DNA of 56,434 nucleotides. Source: CAZKNF01 sp964554105. GTDB taxonomy: Bacteria; Bacteroidota; Rhodothermia; Rhodothermales; VXPQ01. The notes below the pieces were generated by a model. It made no database searches and was not told where the DNA came from. It saw nothing but the letters and a program-made list of their open reading frames with translations. The DNA is taken from positions 1 to 56,434 of the forward strand of contig CAZKNF010000016.1 of assembly GCA_964554105.1 (NCBI GenBank). Reading direction: 5' to 3'. A program made the position numbers and the translations under genes. Shown here in pieces: positions 1 to 8,414 of the stretch. The first letter of the stretch is position 1, and each line of letters starts with the position of its first letter.

Positions 1-675
1 TATCGTGTGTACCGGTCGCAGGACTTTCAGTATGTCAGCGAGAACGAAGATCCGGTGCTGAGAGGAGGGGAATGGGACCTGATTGCCGATATACCGCGGA
101 GTGAATTTTCGCAATGGTACGACATGGATCTCGGCCGTTACAGCTTTGTGGACGAGAATGTCGATTTCGGGCGGCGCTACGCCTACTACGTTTCGGCATA
201 CAACTCGGACCCGGCGCCGTGGACATCGGCAAACGGGACGGTCGTCACCGACCTGCCGGAGCTAGCCTCTGCAGATGTGGAATGGTACGCCCCGGATGAC
301 GAAACGCGCCTGAACAGGACGCCGCCCACTTCGGCGGCGGCCGGTCCGGTGAGCTCGCTGGATATATACGTCGTTCCGAACCCGTACGTGTTCAACGACG
401 AGCAGCGCAGCTTCGGAATCGACGATCCGTTTAGAATGGAATTTCGGAATCTGCCTGAGGAAGCCACCATACGCATTTATACGGTGTCGGGCGACCTCGT
501 ACGGACGATCGAACACGGTCCGGATGAACGCGGAAACCTGTCGGGCTCCGCTGTATGGGATCAGAAAACGGATTCCGGGTTGATTGTGGCACCTGGACTC
601 TACGTCTATCACGTGGAGTCCCAGGACGAGAACGCAAGCGGATCGGTTACCGGCAAATTGATGATTATCCGCTGA
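1..675 (+). CDS. C-terminal part of a T9SS-exported protein
   Basis: This is the 3' end of a gene entering from the left edge; the reading frame is open to base 1, so the GTG at 7 is not taken as the true start. The visible part has an Ig/fibronectin-like stretch (motif YAYYVSAYNSDP), then a segment beginning VVPNPYVFND and a terminal beta-sandwich with IRIYTVSGDLV, GLYVYHVES and a final GKLMIIR. This pattern is the type A C-terminal sorting domain (FlgD-Ig-like) that directs proteins through the outer membrane by the type IX secretion system. The enzymatic or binding part lies outside the window, so its function is unknown. A PorV-family gene follows directly, consistent with T9SS export. 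Confidence 0.8.
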   Translation, partial: YRVYRSQDFQYVSENEDPVLRGGEWDLIADIPRSEFSQWYDMDLGRYSFVDENVDFGRRYAYYVSAYNSDPAPWTSANGTVVTDLPELASADVEWYAPDDETRLNRTPPTSAAAGPVSSLDIYVVPNPYVFNDEQRSFGIDDPFRMEFRNLPEEATIRIYTVSGDLVRTIEHGPDERGNLSGSAVWDQKTDSGLIVAPGLYVYHVESQDENASGSVTGKLMIIR

Positions 676-704
676 ATCGGACTAAGCCAAGAGTTGCGAA
701 TACC

Positions 705-1745
705 ATGAGCTTCACGAAACGTGAGAAGGACCACAAGAGATCGGCCGTCTTAGTGCTGATGTTGGCGGGTCTGCTGATTTGGGGTGCGGATACGAGTGCG
801 GCTCAGTCCCTCGAACCAGGGGAAGATTTCAACAAGGGTGCTCGGACATCGCTTCAGTTTCTGAAAATTGGCGTCGGAGCGCGACAGGCGGCAATGGGTG
901 AAGCCGGCGTCGCACTCGTGCGCGACGTCAACAGCGTCTTCTGGAATCCTGCCAACATTTCCGGAATCGAGAAATTCGAAACGGGTTTTTCATACGTGCG
1001 ATGGCTCGCAGATATGAACTATGTTTCCGGCGCGATGGGATATCGGATCGGAGGCATCGGCGTCATTTCGGGGTTCGTCTCCTCGCTTGACTATGGCGAC
1101 ATTCCGGAATCACTCGTGAGCAGCGGGACGGGGTCGAGCGACACGCGGACCGGCAACACATTCTCCGGCAACGACTTTATGGCCGGACTCTCGTTCGCTC
1201 GAGAGTTTACCGATCGCCTTTCGATCGGCGTTGGTGGGAAATACATCCATGAGGGTCTCTTTACGTACTCCGCGCACACGTTCGCGTGGGATGTGGGTAC
1301 GAATTACGACGTCGGATACAAAGGTATCCGCCTCGCGATGAGCGCCCAGAATTTCGGAGGCGCCGTCGAGTTTCTAGAGGAAGGAAGTCAGTCGGAATCG
1401 TTCGATCTCCCCATCGTTTTCAGGATTGGGATGTCGGTGAATCTACTAAGCCCGGACGCGAACGGGCTTGCAAGCCTGGGAGGCGGACACGACTTGCGTC
1501 TCGGCGTGGAGGCGATCAACACCAACGACTACAACGAGCGATTCCATGTCGGCGGCGAATACACATTCAACGACTTCTTTGCGCTTCGAGGCGGCTATCG
1601 GATCAATTACGACGAGGGCAGTCTAGCTATGGGCTTCGGCATCGCTCCGGAAATTTCCGGGATGGAGGTGCGCGTCGATTATGCGTACGTCTCGTACGAG
1701 TTTTTGGATGCTCCCCATCGGTTTTCGCTGACTCTGGCTTATTGA
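705..1745 (+). CDS. PorV/PorQ-family outer-membrane protein
   Basis: 346 residues from the ATG at 705. The frame is open further upstream, but that would overlap the preceding gene, while 705 puts a signal peptide at the N-terminus (hydrophobic VLVLMLAGLLIWG, then TSAAQS). The mature N-terminus has the family hallmarks: FLKIGVGARQAAMGEA followed by DVNSVFWNPA. The rest alternates short beta strands and ends in an aromatic residue (SLTLAY), as outer-membrane barrels do. PorV/PorQ (UPF0164) proteins sit in the outer membrane and serve T9SS as shuttle or attachment factors; many Rhodothermales carry several paralogues beside T9SS cargo genes. That it serves the neighbouring cargo protein is inference. 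Confidence 0.82.
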   Translation: MSFTKREKDHKRSAVLVLMLAGLLIWGADTSAAQSLEPGEDFNKGARTSLQFLKIGVGARQAAMGEAGVALVRDVNSVFWNPANISGIEKFETGFSYVRWLADMNYVSGAMGYRIGGIGVISGFVSSLDYGDIPESLVSSGTGSSDTRTGNTFSGNDFMAGLSFAREFTDRLSIGVGGKYIHEGLFTYSAHTFAWDVGTNYDVGYKGIRLAMSAQNFGGAVEFLEEGSQSESFDLPIVFRIGMSVNLLSPDANGLASLGGGHDLRLGVEAINTNDYNERFHVGGEYTFNDFFALRGGYRINYDEGSLAMGFGIAPEISGMEVRVDYAYVSYEFLDAPHRFSLTLAY

Positions 1746-1813
1746 ACCATCCGGCGTTCCGCGCCGGCGAAAATCATCTACGTGCAAATTTCAAACGTCC
1801 ATAGTCGATATAG

Positions 1814-4800
1814 ATGGCATTTAGTGACCGGGTCGTAAACGGCGTCACTCTCACTCGTGAGAATTTTTCAAATCCGCCCCTCGAAATGGGCATCGTGCCG
1901 TTCTGGTTCTGGAACGGCGATCTGGACAAGGATGAGATGGAATGGCAGCTGCGGGAGTACTACGACCGCGGTGTGCGCAGCCTGTTTATTCACGGCCGAA
2001 TGGGGCTGGGTATAGGATATCTATCCGAAGAATGGTTTGATCGCGTCGAATTCTGCGTCGAGAAGGCGCGGGAGATCGGAATCGACGCGTGGGTGTACGA
2101 CGAGATGGATTGGCCGAGCGGGACGGCCGAGAAGCAGGTATTGGAGGCAGATCCTGAATTAAGCCAGCGCTATCTCGAGCTCGTTCCGCTGCGTCTCGAA
2201 GGTCCGATCTTCACCTTTCTGGAGGCGCACGACGATCGATACGTCCCGACAGGCAATTCGAATCCGATCGCAGCCTACGGCGTGCGAGGTGAGGAGTACG
2301 ACACCGTCGTCAACGACGTGGTCGATTTGAACAAGAATCTCGCGTGGGAGAAAACCATCGCATGGGAGGCGCCTGAGGGGGACTGGGTGCTCATGTACTT
2401 CCTCGAAAAAGAGGCGCCGTTTTACATCGACACGCTGAATCCGGCATCGACAGAGAAGTTCATCGAGCTGACTCATGAGAAATACAAGTCGACGGTCGGT
2501 GAGGAATTCGGAAAGACAGTTCCGGGCTTTTTCACGGATGAACCGGCGATGTACTACTACCATGTCGGCGTTCAGAACTACGTGGTGCCGTGGTCGAAGC
2601 AGATGTTCAAAATTTTCCGCGATCGCCGCGGATACAATCTGAAGCCGCATCTGCCGGCGCTCTATGTGGACGTCGGCGAAAAGACGGCGCAGATCCGCTA
2701 TGATTTCTGGCGTACGCTCACCGAGCAGTACGCGGAGACGTATTACGCCCGGCTGCGCGAGTGGTGCGATGAGAACGACGTCATTTTCACGGGTCACCTT
2801 CTGTTCGAAGAGCATCTGCGCCTGGCCGCGCGCTGCGAGGGAAACTTCTTCAAGTACCTCCAGCACATGCATCTCATCGGCGTCGACCATCTGTATCCGA
2901 AAATCGGTTCACGTGAGGAGCCGAATCAACATGTCGCGCTCAAGGTCGGCAGTTCCGCGGCCCATCATTTCGGTTCGACGCGGCTGCTTTGCGAATCGAT
3001 GGGAGGGACGTACTGGAATTGCACGCTCGAACGCATGAAGTGGATGAACAACTGGGAGTACGTCCTGGGTGTGAATCTCTTCAACAATCACGGCTATCAC
3101 TACACCATCGAAGGTGAGCGGAAGCGAGACTGGCCTCCTTCGCAGTTCTATCACCACACCTGGTGGAAATACTACGACCGTTTTACGGAATACAATGCCA
3201 GGCTGTCGCATCTACTTTCGGGCGGACGGCACGTTGCGAAAGTCCTCATGCTGTATCCAATCAACAGCATCTGGATCAACTACGTCCCGCACGAGATCAA
3301 CCGCGTCGGCGAGCTCATAGAGGAGGACTTCAAGTTTTTGACTGATATCCTGCTCCGCATGCATTACGACTTCGATTACGTCGATGAGGACGTGTTGGCG
3401 GATGCGGAGATCGTGGACGGCCAGATTCGAATCGCCGATGAAGCGTTCGACATTCTCATCCTCCCGCCGGTTACGCACATCAAGGCATCCTCGTACGAGA
3501 AGATCGAAGCCTTTCTCGAAGCGGGTGGAAGCGTGATAGCAGATGCTTTCGTGCCGGTCGGACTTCTGGAGCAGGGGCAGAATGGTTCGGTTTCGAATCT
3601 CGACCGGTTTCTCGGGCTCGACGGTAAGAGTATCCTTCGGCGCTTCAAAGCCCACGAGGAGGAGGCCTTCGAGGTGCAGCATCTCACCGAGCACGGCAAT
3701 TTCTACTTCCTCCGTGGAGAAGGAATGTATAGCCGGAAAATCAGGGCCGAGAAGTTGTCGCACGGCAGTCCGGAGAACAAGCGGCTCCAGGAGATGATGA
3801 TCCGTGAGAAGGGGCTCGGCTCGCGAGCTTCATTTGACGACTACATCGAGAAGGAGAGCGCACTCGACGAACGAAGAGAGCGGGCCTTGCTTGATGTGCT
3901 GCAGAAATGTGCGCCTCCGGATGTGACGGTCAGCGATGAAGACGTGTTTTATCTCCATCGTGTGAAGGATGATTTCGACATTTACTATCTGGTGAACACG
4001 AGTCAGGAAGACAAGGGCAAGGTTGTCATCACTTTCGAGAATGTGGCGCGTCCGGAGCTTTGGGATCCGAACACCGGCAAGATTCGGCCGCTGCTTGTCC
4101 ATCGAGTGGATGATGGACGTCTCCACATCGAGCTGGATTTTCCACCGGCGGAGTCACATGTCGTTGTGTTGAGGGGAGATCTCGAAATTCCGCACATTAC
4201 CTCCTCGAATCTCGACGTCAGGGAATTCGACGGGCGGCGTATCGTCGGCTTTTCGGGCAAGAGGATCGACGAGTGCTTCGCTCGCATCGTGACCGAGGGC
4301 GGAGGAGTGAGCCTCAGCGCTCCGGGCAAGAAGCCGCTCCCAGCGGTTTCCCTAGGCCGCGGGGGGGCCTGGCACGCCGAACTAGACAACGTGCTAGCGA
4401 TCGGCCGCTACAAAATGAAGGTCGGTGATGATGTGGGTTTTGCTGCTCCGGATCTCGACGAATCCGACTGGTTGGACGTCGAAATGGGTGCGTGGGAACC
4501 GCAGCTGCCGCACGAACGCGACGAAGCGGAGTACCCGGTCGCGGTATGGTACCGTGCGAAGTTCGACGTGCGGGATGTCCCCAGTAATCCGCGGCTGATG
4601 ATCGATGGATTCGCCGGAAGCGAGCACCGTCTCTTCGTGAACGGCGACGAGATCACCGACGAGGGTCGCAGAAGTCGGCTGGATTCAGAAATGCTGGAGG
4701 TTGATGTTCCGCTTCAAGAAGGCACGAATGTGGTTGCCGTCCGGCTTGTAGTGACTCGGAAGACCGACGGAATGCTCGATCTGTTGAAGGTGATCGGCGA

Positions 4801-5221
4801 CTTTGCGGTCGACGACGACGTGATCGTCGCTACGCCCACTGAGATGCCATTCGAAGACTGGACGAAGCACGGCTATCCGTACTATTCGGGTACGGGTATC
4901 TACCGGACGGAGGTTGACGTGCCGTCGGAATTCGTCGGCTCAGGGCGTGTCTGTCTGGAAGCAGAATGTGGCGAGGATGTACTGGAGGTGGTCGTGAATG
5001 ATGGCGAACCGCTTGTCGCGCCGTGGCATCCCTATTCACTGGACGTAAGCGAGCATCTGCGCGAAGGCACGAATACCTTCGAAATCAAAGTGACGAACAC
5101 GCTTCTCAATATTCTCGAGGGTGAGGCGCAGGCGTCGGGTCTGTTCAAGGCGCCGCGGCTGGTGCATGAACACCGCTATATCTTATCCGCCCAGGAGGAT
5201 CGCGGGACCGGTTACGGCTGA
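1814..5221 (+). CDS. GH106-like alpha-L-rhamnosidase family protein
   Basis: 1135 residues with no signal peptide, so probably cytoplasmic. The N-terminal TIM barrel has the GH106 pattern: VPFWFWNGDL near residue 30, a LFIHGRMGLG stretch, YLSEEWF, and VYDEMDWPSG. The segment PGFFTDEPAMYY places an acidic TDE at residues 242-243, a likely catalytic position; ITGHLLFEEHL-type sequence follows in the barrel. After residue about 480 comes an amidotransferase-like fold region, and the last 330 residues contain two galactose-binding-like beta-sandwiches (PRLMIDGFAGSEHRLFVNG and a second near VCLEAECGEDVLEVVVNDG). GH106 enzymes release L-rhamnose from plant or algal glycans. A sulfatase follows 57 bases later, which suggests sulfated rhamnose-containing oligosaccharides. 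The exact substrate is inference. Confidence 0.75.
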   Translation: MAFSDRVVNGVTLTRENFSNPPLEMGIVPFWFWNGDLDKDEMEWQLREYYDRGVRSLFIHGRMGLGIGYLSEEWFDRVEFCVEKAREIGIDAWVYDEMDWPSGTAEKQVLEADPELSQRYLELVPLRLEGPIFTFLEAHDDRYVPTGNSNPIAAYGVRGEEYDTVVNDVVDLNKNLAWEKTIAWEAPEGDWVLMYFLEKEAPFYIDTLNPASTEKFIELTHEKYKSTVGEEFGKTVPGFFTDEPAMYYYHVGVQNYVVPWSKQMFKIFRDRRGYNLKPHLPALYVDVGEKTAQIRYDFWRTLTEQYAETYYARLREWCDENDVIFTGHLLFEEHLRLAARCEGNFFKYLQHMHLIGVDHLYPKIGSREEPNQHVALKVGSSAAHHFGSTRLLCESMGGTYWNCTLERMKWMNNWEYVLGVNLFNNHGYHYTIEGERKRDWPPSQFYHHTWWKYYDRFTEYNARLSHLLSGGRHVAKVLMLYPINSIWINYVPHEINRVGELIEEDFKFLTDILLRMHYDFDYVDEDVLADAEIVDGQIRIADEAFDILILPPVTHIKASSYEKIEAFLEAGGSVIADAFVPVGLLEQGQNGSVSNLDRFLGLDGKSILRRFKAHEEEAFEVQHLTEHGNFYFLRGEGMYSRKIRAEKLSHGSPENKRLQEMMIREKGLGSRASFDDYIEKESALDERRERALLDVLQKCAPPDVTVSDEDVFYLHRVKDDFDIYYLVNTSQEDKGKVVITFENVARPELWDPNTGKIRPLLVHRVDDGRLHIELDFPPAESHVVVLRGDLEIPHITSSNLDVREFDGRRIVGFSGKRIDECFARIVTEGGGVSLSAPGKKPLPAVSLGRGGAWHAELDNVLAIGRYKMKVGDDVGFAAPDLDESDWLDVEMGAWEPQLPHERDEAEYPVAVWYRAKFDVRDVPSNPRLMIDGFAGSEHRLFVNGDEITDEGRRSRLDSEMLEVDVPLQEGTNVVAVRLVVTRKTDGMLDLLKVIGDFAVDDDVIVATPTEMPFEDWTKHGYPYYSGTGIYRTEVDVPSEFVGSGRVCLEAECGEDVLEVVVNDGEPLVAPWHPYSLDVSEHLREGTNTFEIKVTNTLLNILEGEAQASGLFKAPRLVHEHRYILSAQEDRGTGYG

Positions 5222-5278
5222 CCGTCCCACCACCCATTTTAACGGCGTTCAACCTACCAGTACGATACGTTTTTCCGG

Positions 5279-6748
5279 ATGCGCATTTTATACATCGACG
5301 TTGATTCTTTGCGAGCCGACCACCTGGGCTGCTACGGATATCATCGCGACACGAGCCCGAATATCGACGCTCTTGCCGATGGGAGCGTTCGTTTTGAGAA
5401 TCTGTATGTGAGCGATGCGCCATGTCTTCCGTCGAGAACTGCTTTGTGGAGCGGCCGATGCGGTTTTCGCAACGGCGTTGTCAATCACGGTGGAACGGCG
5501 GCTCAGCCGTTTGTGGAGGGAAGGTCGAGATGGGTCACCGACACGTTCCACGATACGAGCTGGATGGCCTGTCTGCGGAGCGCCGGATACTATACCGCGA
5601 GCGTGAGCACGTTCGCCGAACGGCATGCCGCGTGGCACTGGTATGCCGGCTACAACGAAATCCATAACTCCGGCCGCGAGGGAATGGATCGTGCCGACGA
5701 GGTGACGCCGATCGCGATGGACTGGCTGGAGCGCCGGGGCGAGGAGGACAACTGGTTCCTGCATGTCAACTTTTGGGATCCGCACATTCCGTACCGTACG
5801 CCGGTGGATTACGGCAATCCGTTCGAGGACGAGCCGCTTCCAGAATGGATGACGGAGGCAGTTTGGCGACGCGGCTGGGAGGGGTTTGGCCCTCACAGCC
5901 CGCAGGAGCCGCATGGATATGGAGGCGAGGAATACTTCCTAAACTTCCCCCGTTTCCCGACGACCATTGACTCGATGGAGGCCGTCCGACAGTGGTTCGA
6001 CGGATATGACATCGGTGTTCGGTTTATGGACGACCACATCGGTCGAATAGTCGAGAAGCTGGATGAGCTGGGTGTCCTGGATGATACGGCGATCGTCATC
6101 GGCGCCGATCACGGCGAGAATATGGGCGAGCTCAACGTGTGGGGGGATCATCAGACGGCCGACGATCTAACGTGCCGCGTGCCGCTCATCGTCCGCTGGC
6201 CCGGATTGACGAGCACGCGCGCAGACCGCGCTTTGCACTATCAGTTCGATTTCGCGGCAACGATGATCGATCTCGTCGGCGGCAGCGTGCCCGAGAACTG
6301 GGACGGAGAATCCTTTGCTTCCGCATTTCGAAACGGCCGCGAGGACGGCCGCGATTATCTCATTTTGAGCCAGTGCGCACATTCGGCGCAGCGCAGCGTG
6401 CGCTTCGACCACGATGGAGACGCGATACTGTATCTCCGAAGTCATCACGACGGATATAAGATGGTCGACCCCGTGATGCTGTTCAACCTGACGGATGATC
6501 CACACGAGCAGAACAACCTGGCTGACGAACGTCTGGATCTCGTGCGCCGCGGCGCGAAGATGCTGGACGAATGGACGGGAGAGATGATGCAAGCAAGCTC
6601 GACTAACATCGATCCGCTTATGACCGTCCTTCGCGAAGGGCCGCTCCATGTACGGGGCAGTCTCCCGAAGTATTTGCGTCGTCTGCATGCGACAGGCCGG
6701 GCGCAGCACGCCAAGCGTCTTGCCGAGCGGCATCCGGACGAGCTTTAG
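5279..6748 (+). CDS. Sulfatase (formylglycine type)
   Basis: 489 residues. The N-terminus LYIDVDSLRADHLGCYGY carries the metal-binding Asp7 and Asp9 typical of the alkaline-phosphatase superfamily. The sulfatase signature CLPSRTALWSGR starts at Cys49, which in active enzymes is converted to formylglycine. The second metal-site motif is IGADHGENMGELNVWGDH. No signal peptide is visible, so the enzyme should act in the cytoplasm, like the GH106-like protein before it. Family members hydrolyse sulfate or phosphonate monoesters; I cannot tell which from sequence alone. Gene order (glycosidase, sulfatase, sugar kinase) favours desulfation of an imported sugar. No maturase (FGE or anSME) is in the window. 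Confidence 0.85.
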   Translation: MRILYIDVDSLRADHLGCYGYHRDTSPNIDALADGSVRFENLYVSDAPCLPSRTALWSGRCGFRNGVVNHGGTAAQPFVEGRSRWVTDTFHDTSWMACLRSAGYYTASVSTFAERHAAWHWYAGYNEIHNSGREGMDRADEVTPIAMDWLERRGEEDNWFLHVNFWDPHIPYRTPVDYGNPFEDEPLPEWMTEAVWRRGWEGFGPHSPQEPHGYGGEEYFLNFPRFPTTIDSMEAVRQWFDGYDIGVRFMDDHIGRIVEKLDELGVLDDTAIVIGADHGENMGELNVWGDHQTADDLTCRVPLIVRWPGLTSTRADRALHYQFDFAATMIDLVGGSVPENWDGESFASAFRNGREDGRDYLILSQCAHSAQRSVRFDHDGDAILYLRSHHDGYKMVDPVMLFNLTDDPHEQNNLADERLDLVRRGAKMLDEWTGEMMQASSTNIDPLMTVLREGPLHVRGSLPKYLRRLHATGRAQHAKRLAERHPDEL

Positions 6749-6800
6749 ACTACACGAGCGTTATGAGATTCGTGTCCCGTACAACGAACGCCACGAACAT

Positions 6801-7763
6801 ATGAGCAAGAAGGCTACGAGCGGTTCGGTTCTGGTTGTGGGCAGTGCCAATATGGATATGGTTGTGTCGACGGCCCGTTTTCCCCAGCCCGGTGAGACGG
6901 TGCTTGCCGACGATTTCGGTATGTACTCCGGAGGTAAAGGTGCAAATCAGGCTGTCGCCTGCGCCAAGCTTGGCGGTGACGTGACGATTCTGGCGAAGAT
7001 GGGCCGGGATATGTTCGCTGATCAATTGTCCGAGAGTCTCACGAGCGACGGTGTCATCCTCGATCACGTTCTCACCGATGAAAATTCCACTACCGGAATC
7101 GCGCTGATTACGGTCGATGGATCGGGTCAGAACGAGATCGTCGTCGTCTCGGGCAGTAACATGAAGCTGACGCCGGGAGAGATTGAATCCAAGACGGATT
7201 TGTTCGAGCGAGCTGGTATTGTGATGCTGCAGCTTGAAATCCCGCTAGATACAGTGATTCGCGCTGCTCAGCTGGCGAAGGACTGTGGTGCGGAGGTGAT
7301 CCTTAATCCGGCTCCGGCGGCCGACCTCCCGAGCTCTCTTCTAAGATCCGTCGATTACATCACGCCCAATGAGTCCGAAACAGAACAGCTCACGGGGCTG
7401 ACTGTGGATGATGATGAATCGGCCGTTGGCGCCGCTCGCGCGCTCATCGACCGGGGCGTTGGCCACGTCATTCTGACACTCGGCGAGCGGGGTGTGCTTC
7501 ACGTGACGAAGGACGACGCCGGTTCATATCCTGCGTGCCAGGTCGAGGTCGTCGATACCACAGCGGCAGGTGATGCGTTTAACGGTGCGCTCGCGTTTGC
7601 ACTGAGTCGGGGCGACCATCTCGAGGAGGCCGTGCCATTCGCAAACACTGTGGCAGGTTACTGCGTCACCCGTATGGGTGCTCAGGCATCGATGCCCACG
7701 ATGGAAGAGTTAGAAACATTCAGAAAACACCAGGACCGACCGGTTCTGGAAGAGCGGCATTGA
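6801..7763 (+). CDS. rbsK: Ribokinase (PfkB family)
   Basis: 320 residues from the ATG at 6801; the longer reading frame overlaps the sulfatase gene and has no family similarity before this point. The N-terminal beta strand VLVVGSANMDMVV and GGKGANQ (44-50) bind the sugar, and DTTAAGDAFNGALA near residue 252 carries the catalytic Asp258 and anion hole. Ribokinase phosphorylates D-ribose to ribose 5-phosphate with ATP in the cytoplasm. The next gene is ribose pyranase, which supports ribose rather than another sugar as substrate. No ribose ABC transporter is next to it. Confidence 0.88.
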   Translation: MSKKATSGSVLVVGSANMDMVVSTARFPQPGETVLADDFGMYSGGKGANQAVACAKLGGDVTILAKMGRDMFADQLSESLTSDGVILDHVLTDENSTTGIALITVDGSGQNEIVVVSGSNMKLTPGEIESKTDLFERAGIVMLQLEIPLDTVIRAAQLAKDCGAEVILNPAPAADLPSSLLRSVDYITPNESETEQLTGLTVDDDESAVGAARALIDRGVGHVILTLGERGVLHVTKDDAGSYPACQVEVVDTTAAGDAFNGALAFALSRGDHLEEAVPFANTVAGYCVTRMGAQASMPTMEELETFRKHQDRPVLEERH

Positions 7764-7852
7764 TCTGCGGCGAAGGCCGTTCGATTTGCGGACCATTCGG
7801 TCAGTACAGACGAATTGCGCGAAAGTCGAACCTATTAGACGAGGCATCTTCA

Positions 7853-8254
7853 ATGAAAAAGGCAGGCATCCTCAACGCCGACCTGGCGCGCATCGTCGCG
7901 GCCATGGGTCATACCGACAAACTGGTGGTCTGCGATGCCGGATTTCCGATTCCCAGGGGGAGTACAGTGGTTGACCTGGCACTGACCGCGAACGTACCAC
8001 GTTTCCTGGAGACGCTCGGCGTGGTCCTGCAGGAGCTTCAGGTCGAGCGCGCGATCCTTGCCGACGAAATGGAGCGCGTCAGCAACGGGCTTTTCGCGGA
8101 TGTTCAGGAGCTGCTCGGTGGCGTCGAGATCGAAGCCGTATCTCACGAGCGATTCAAGGAGATGACGAACGCGAACAAGAACGTTTTTTTCGTGCGGACC
8201 GGTGAGGCGACGCCGTACGCGAATATCATGCTCATCTCCGGCGTGACGTTTTAG
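7853..8254 (+). CDS. rbsD: D-ribose pyranase
   Basis: 133 residues from the ATG at 7853, the family's usual length (about 130-139). It converts the beta-pyran form of D-ribose to the furanose used by ribokinase. The catalytic His20 is in MGHTD, Asp28 is in VVCDAGFP, and the conserved end RTGEATPYANIMLISGV forms the subunit-interface active site. It follows ribokinase by about 90 bases on the same strand and is probably co-transcribed. A terminator-like hairpin lies just downstream at 8284-8300. Confidence 0.9.
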   Translation: MKKAGILNADLARIVAAMGHTDKLVVCDAGFPIPRGSTVVDLALTANVPRFLETLGVVLQELQVERAILADEMERVSNGLFADVQELLGGVEIEAVSHERFKEMTNANKNVFFVRTGEATPYANIMLISGVTF

Positions 8255-8283
8255 AAGAATCACAACACGTTCCACGGACTGGT

Positions 8284-8312
8284 TCGCGCCGTCGGCGCGA
8301 TACCTTTCTTTT
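8284..8312 (+). terminator. Probable terminator after rbsD
   Basis: Perfect 7-base inverted repeat TCGCGCC / GGCGCGA with a 3-base loop (8284-8300), followed by the pyrimidine-rich tract TACCTTTCTTTTC. The position, 30 bases after the rbsD stop and before a new gene with its own start region, fits a rho-independent terminator, although the T-tract is interrupted. Confidence 0.5.
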
Positions 8313-8414
8313 CGCATTCCGTGTACGGGACGGCGCGACTACATCAACGCTCGCGAATGCATGCTTTTGCATAAGAGAAATCGGAACGACAGCAGAGCAG
8401 GATCACCTGCGGTG

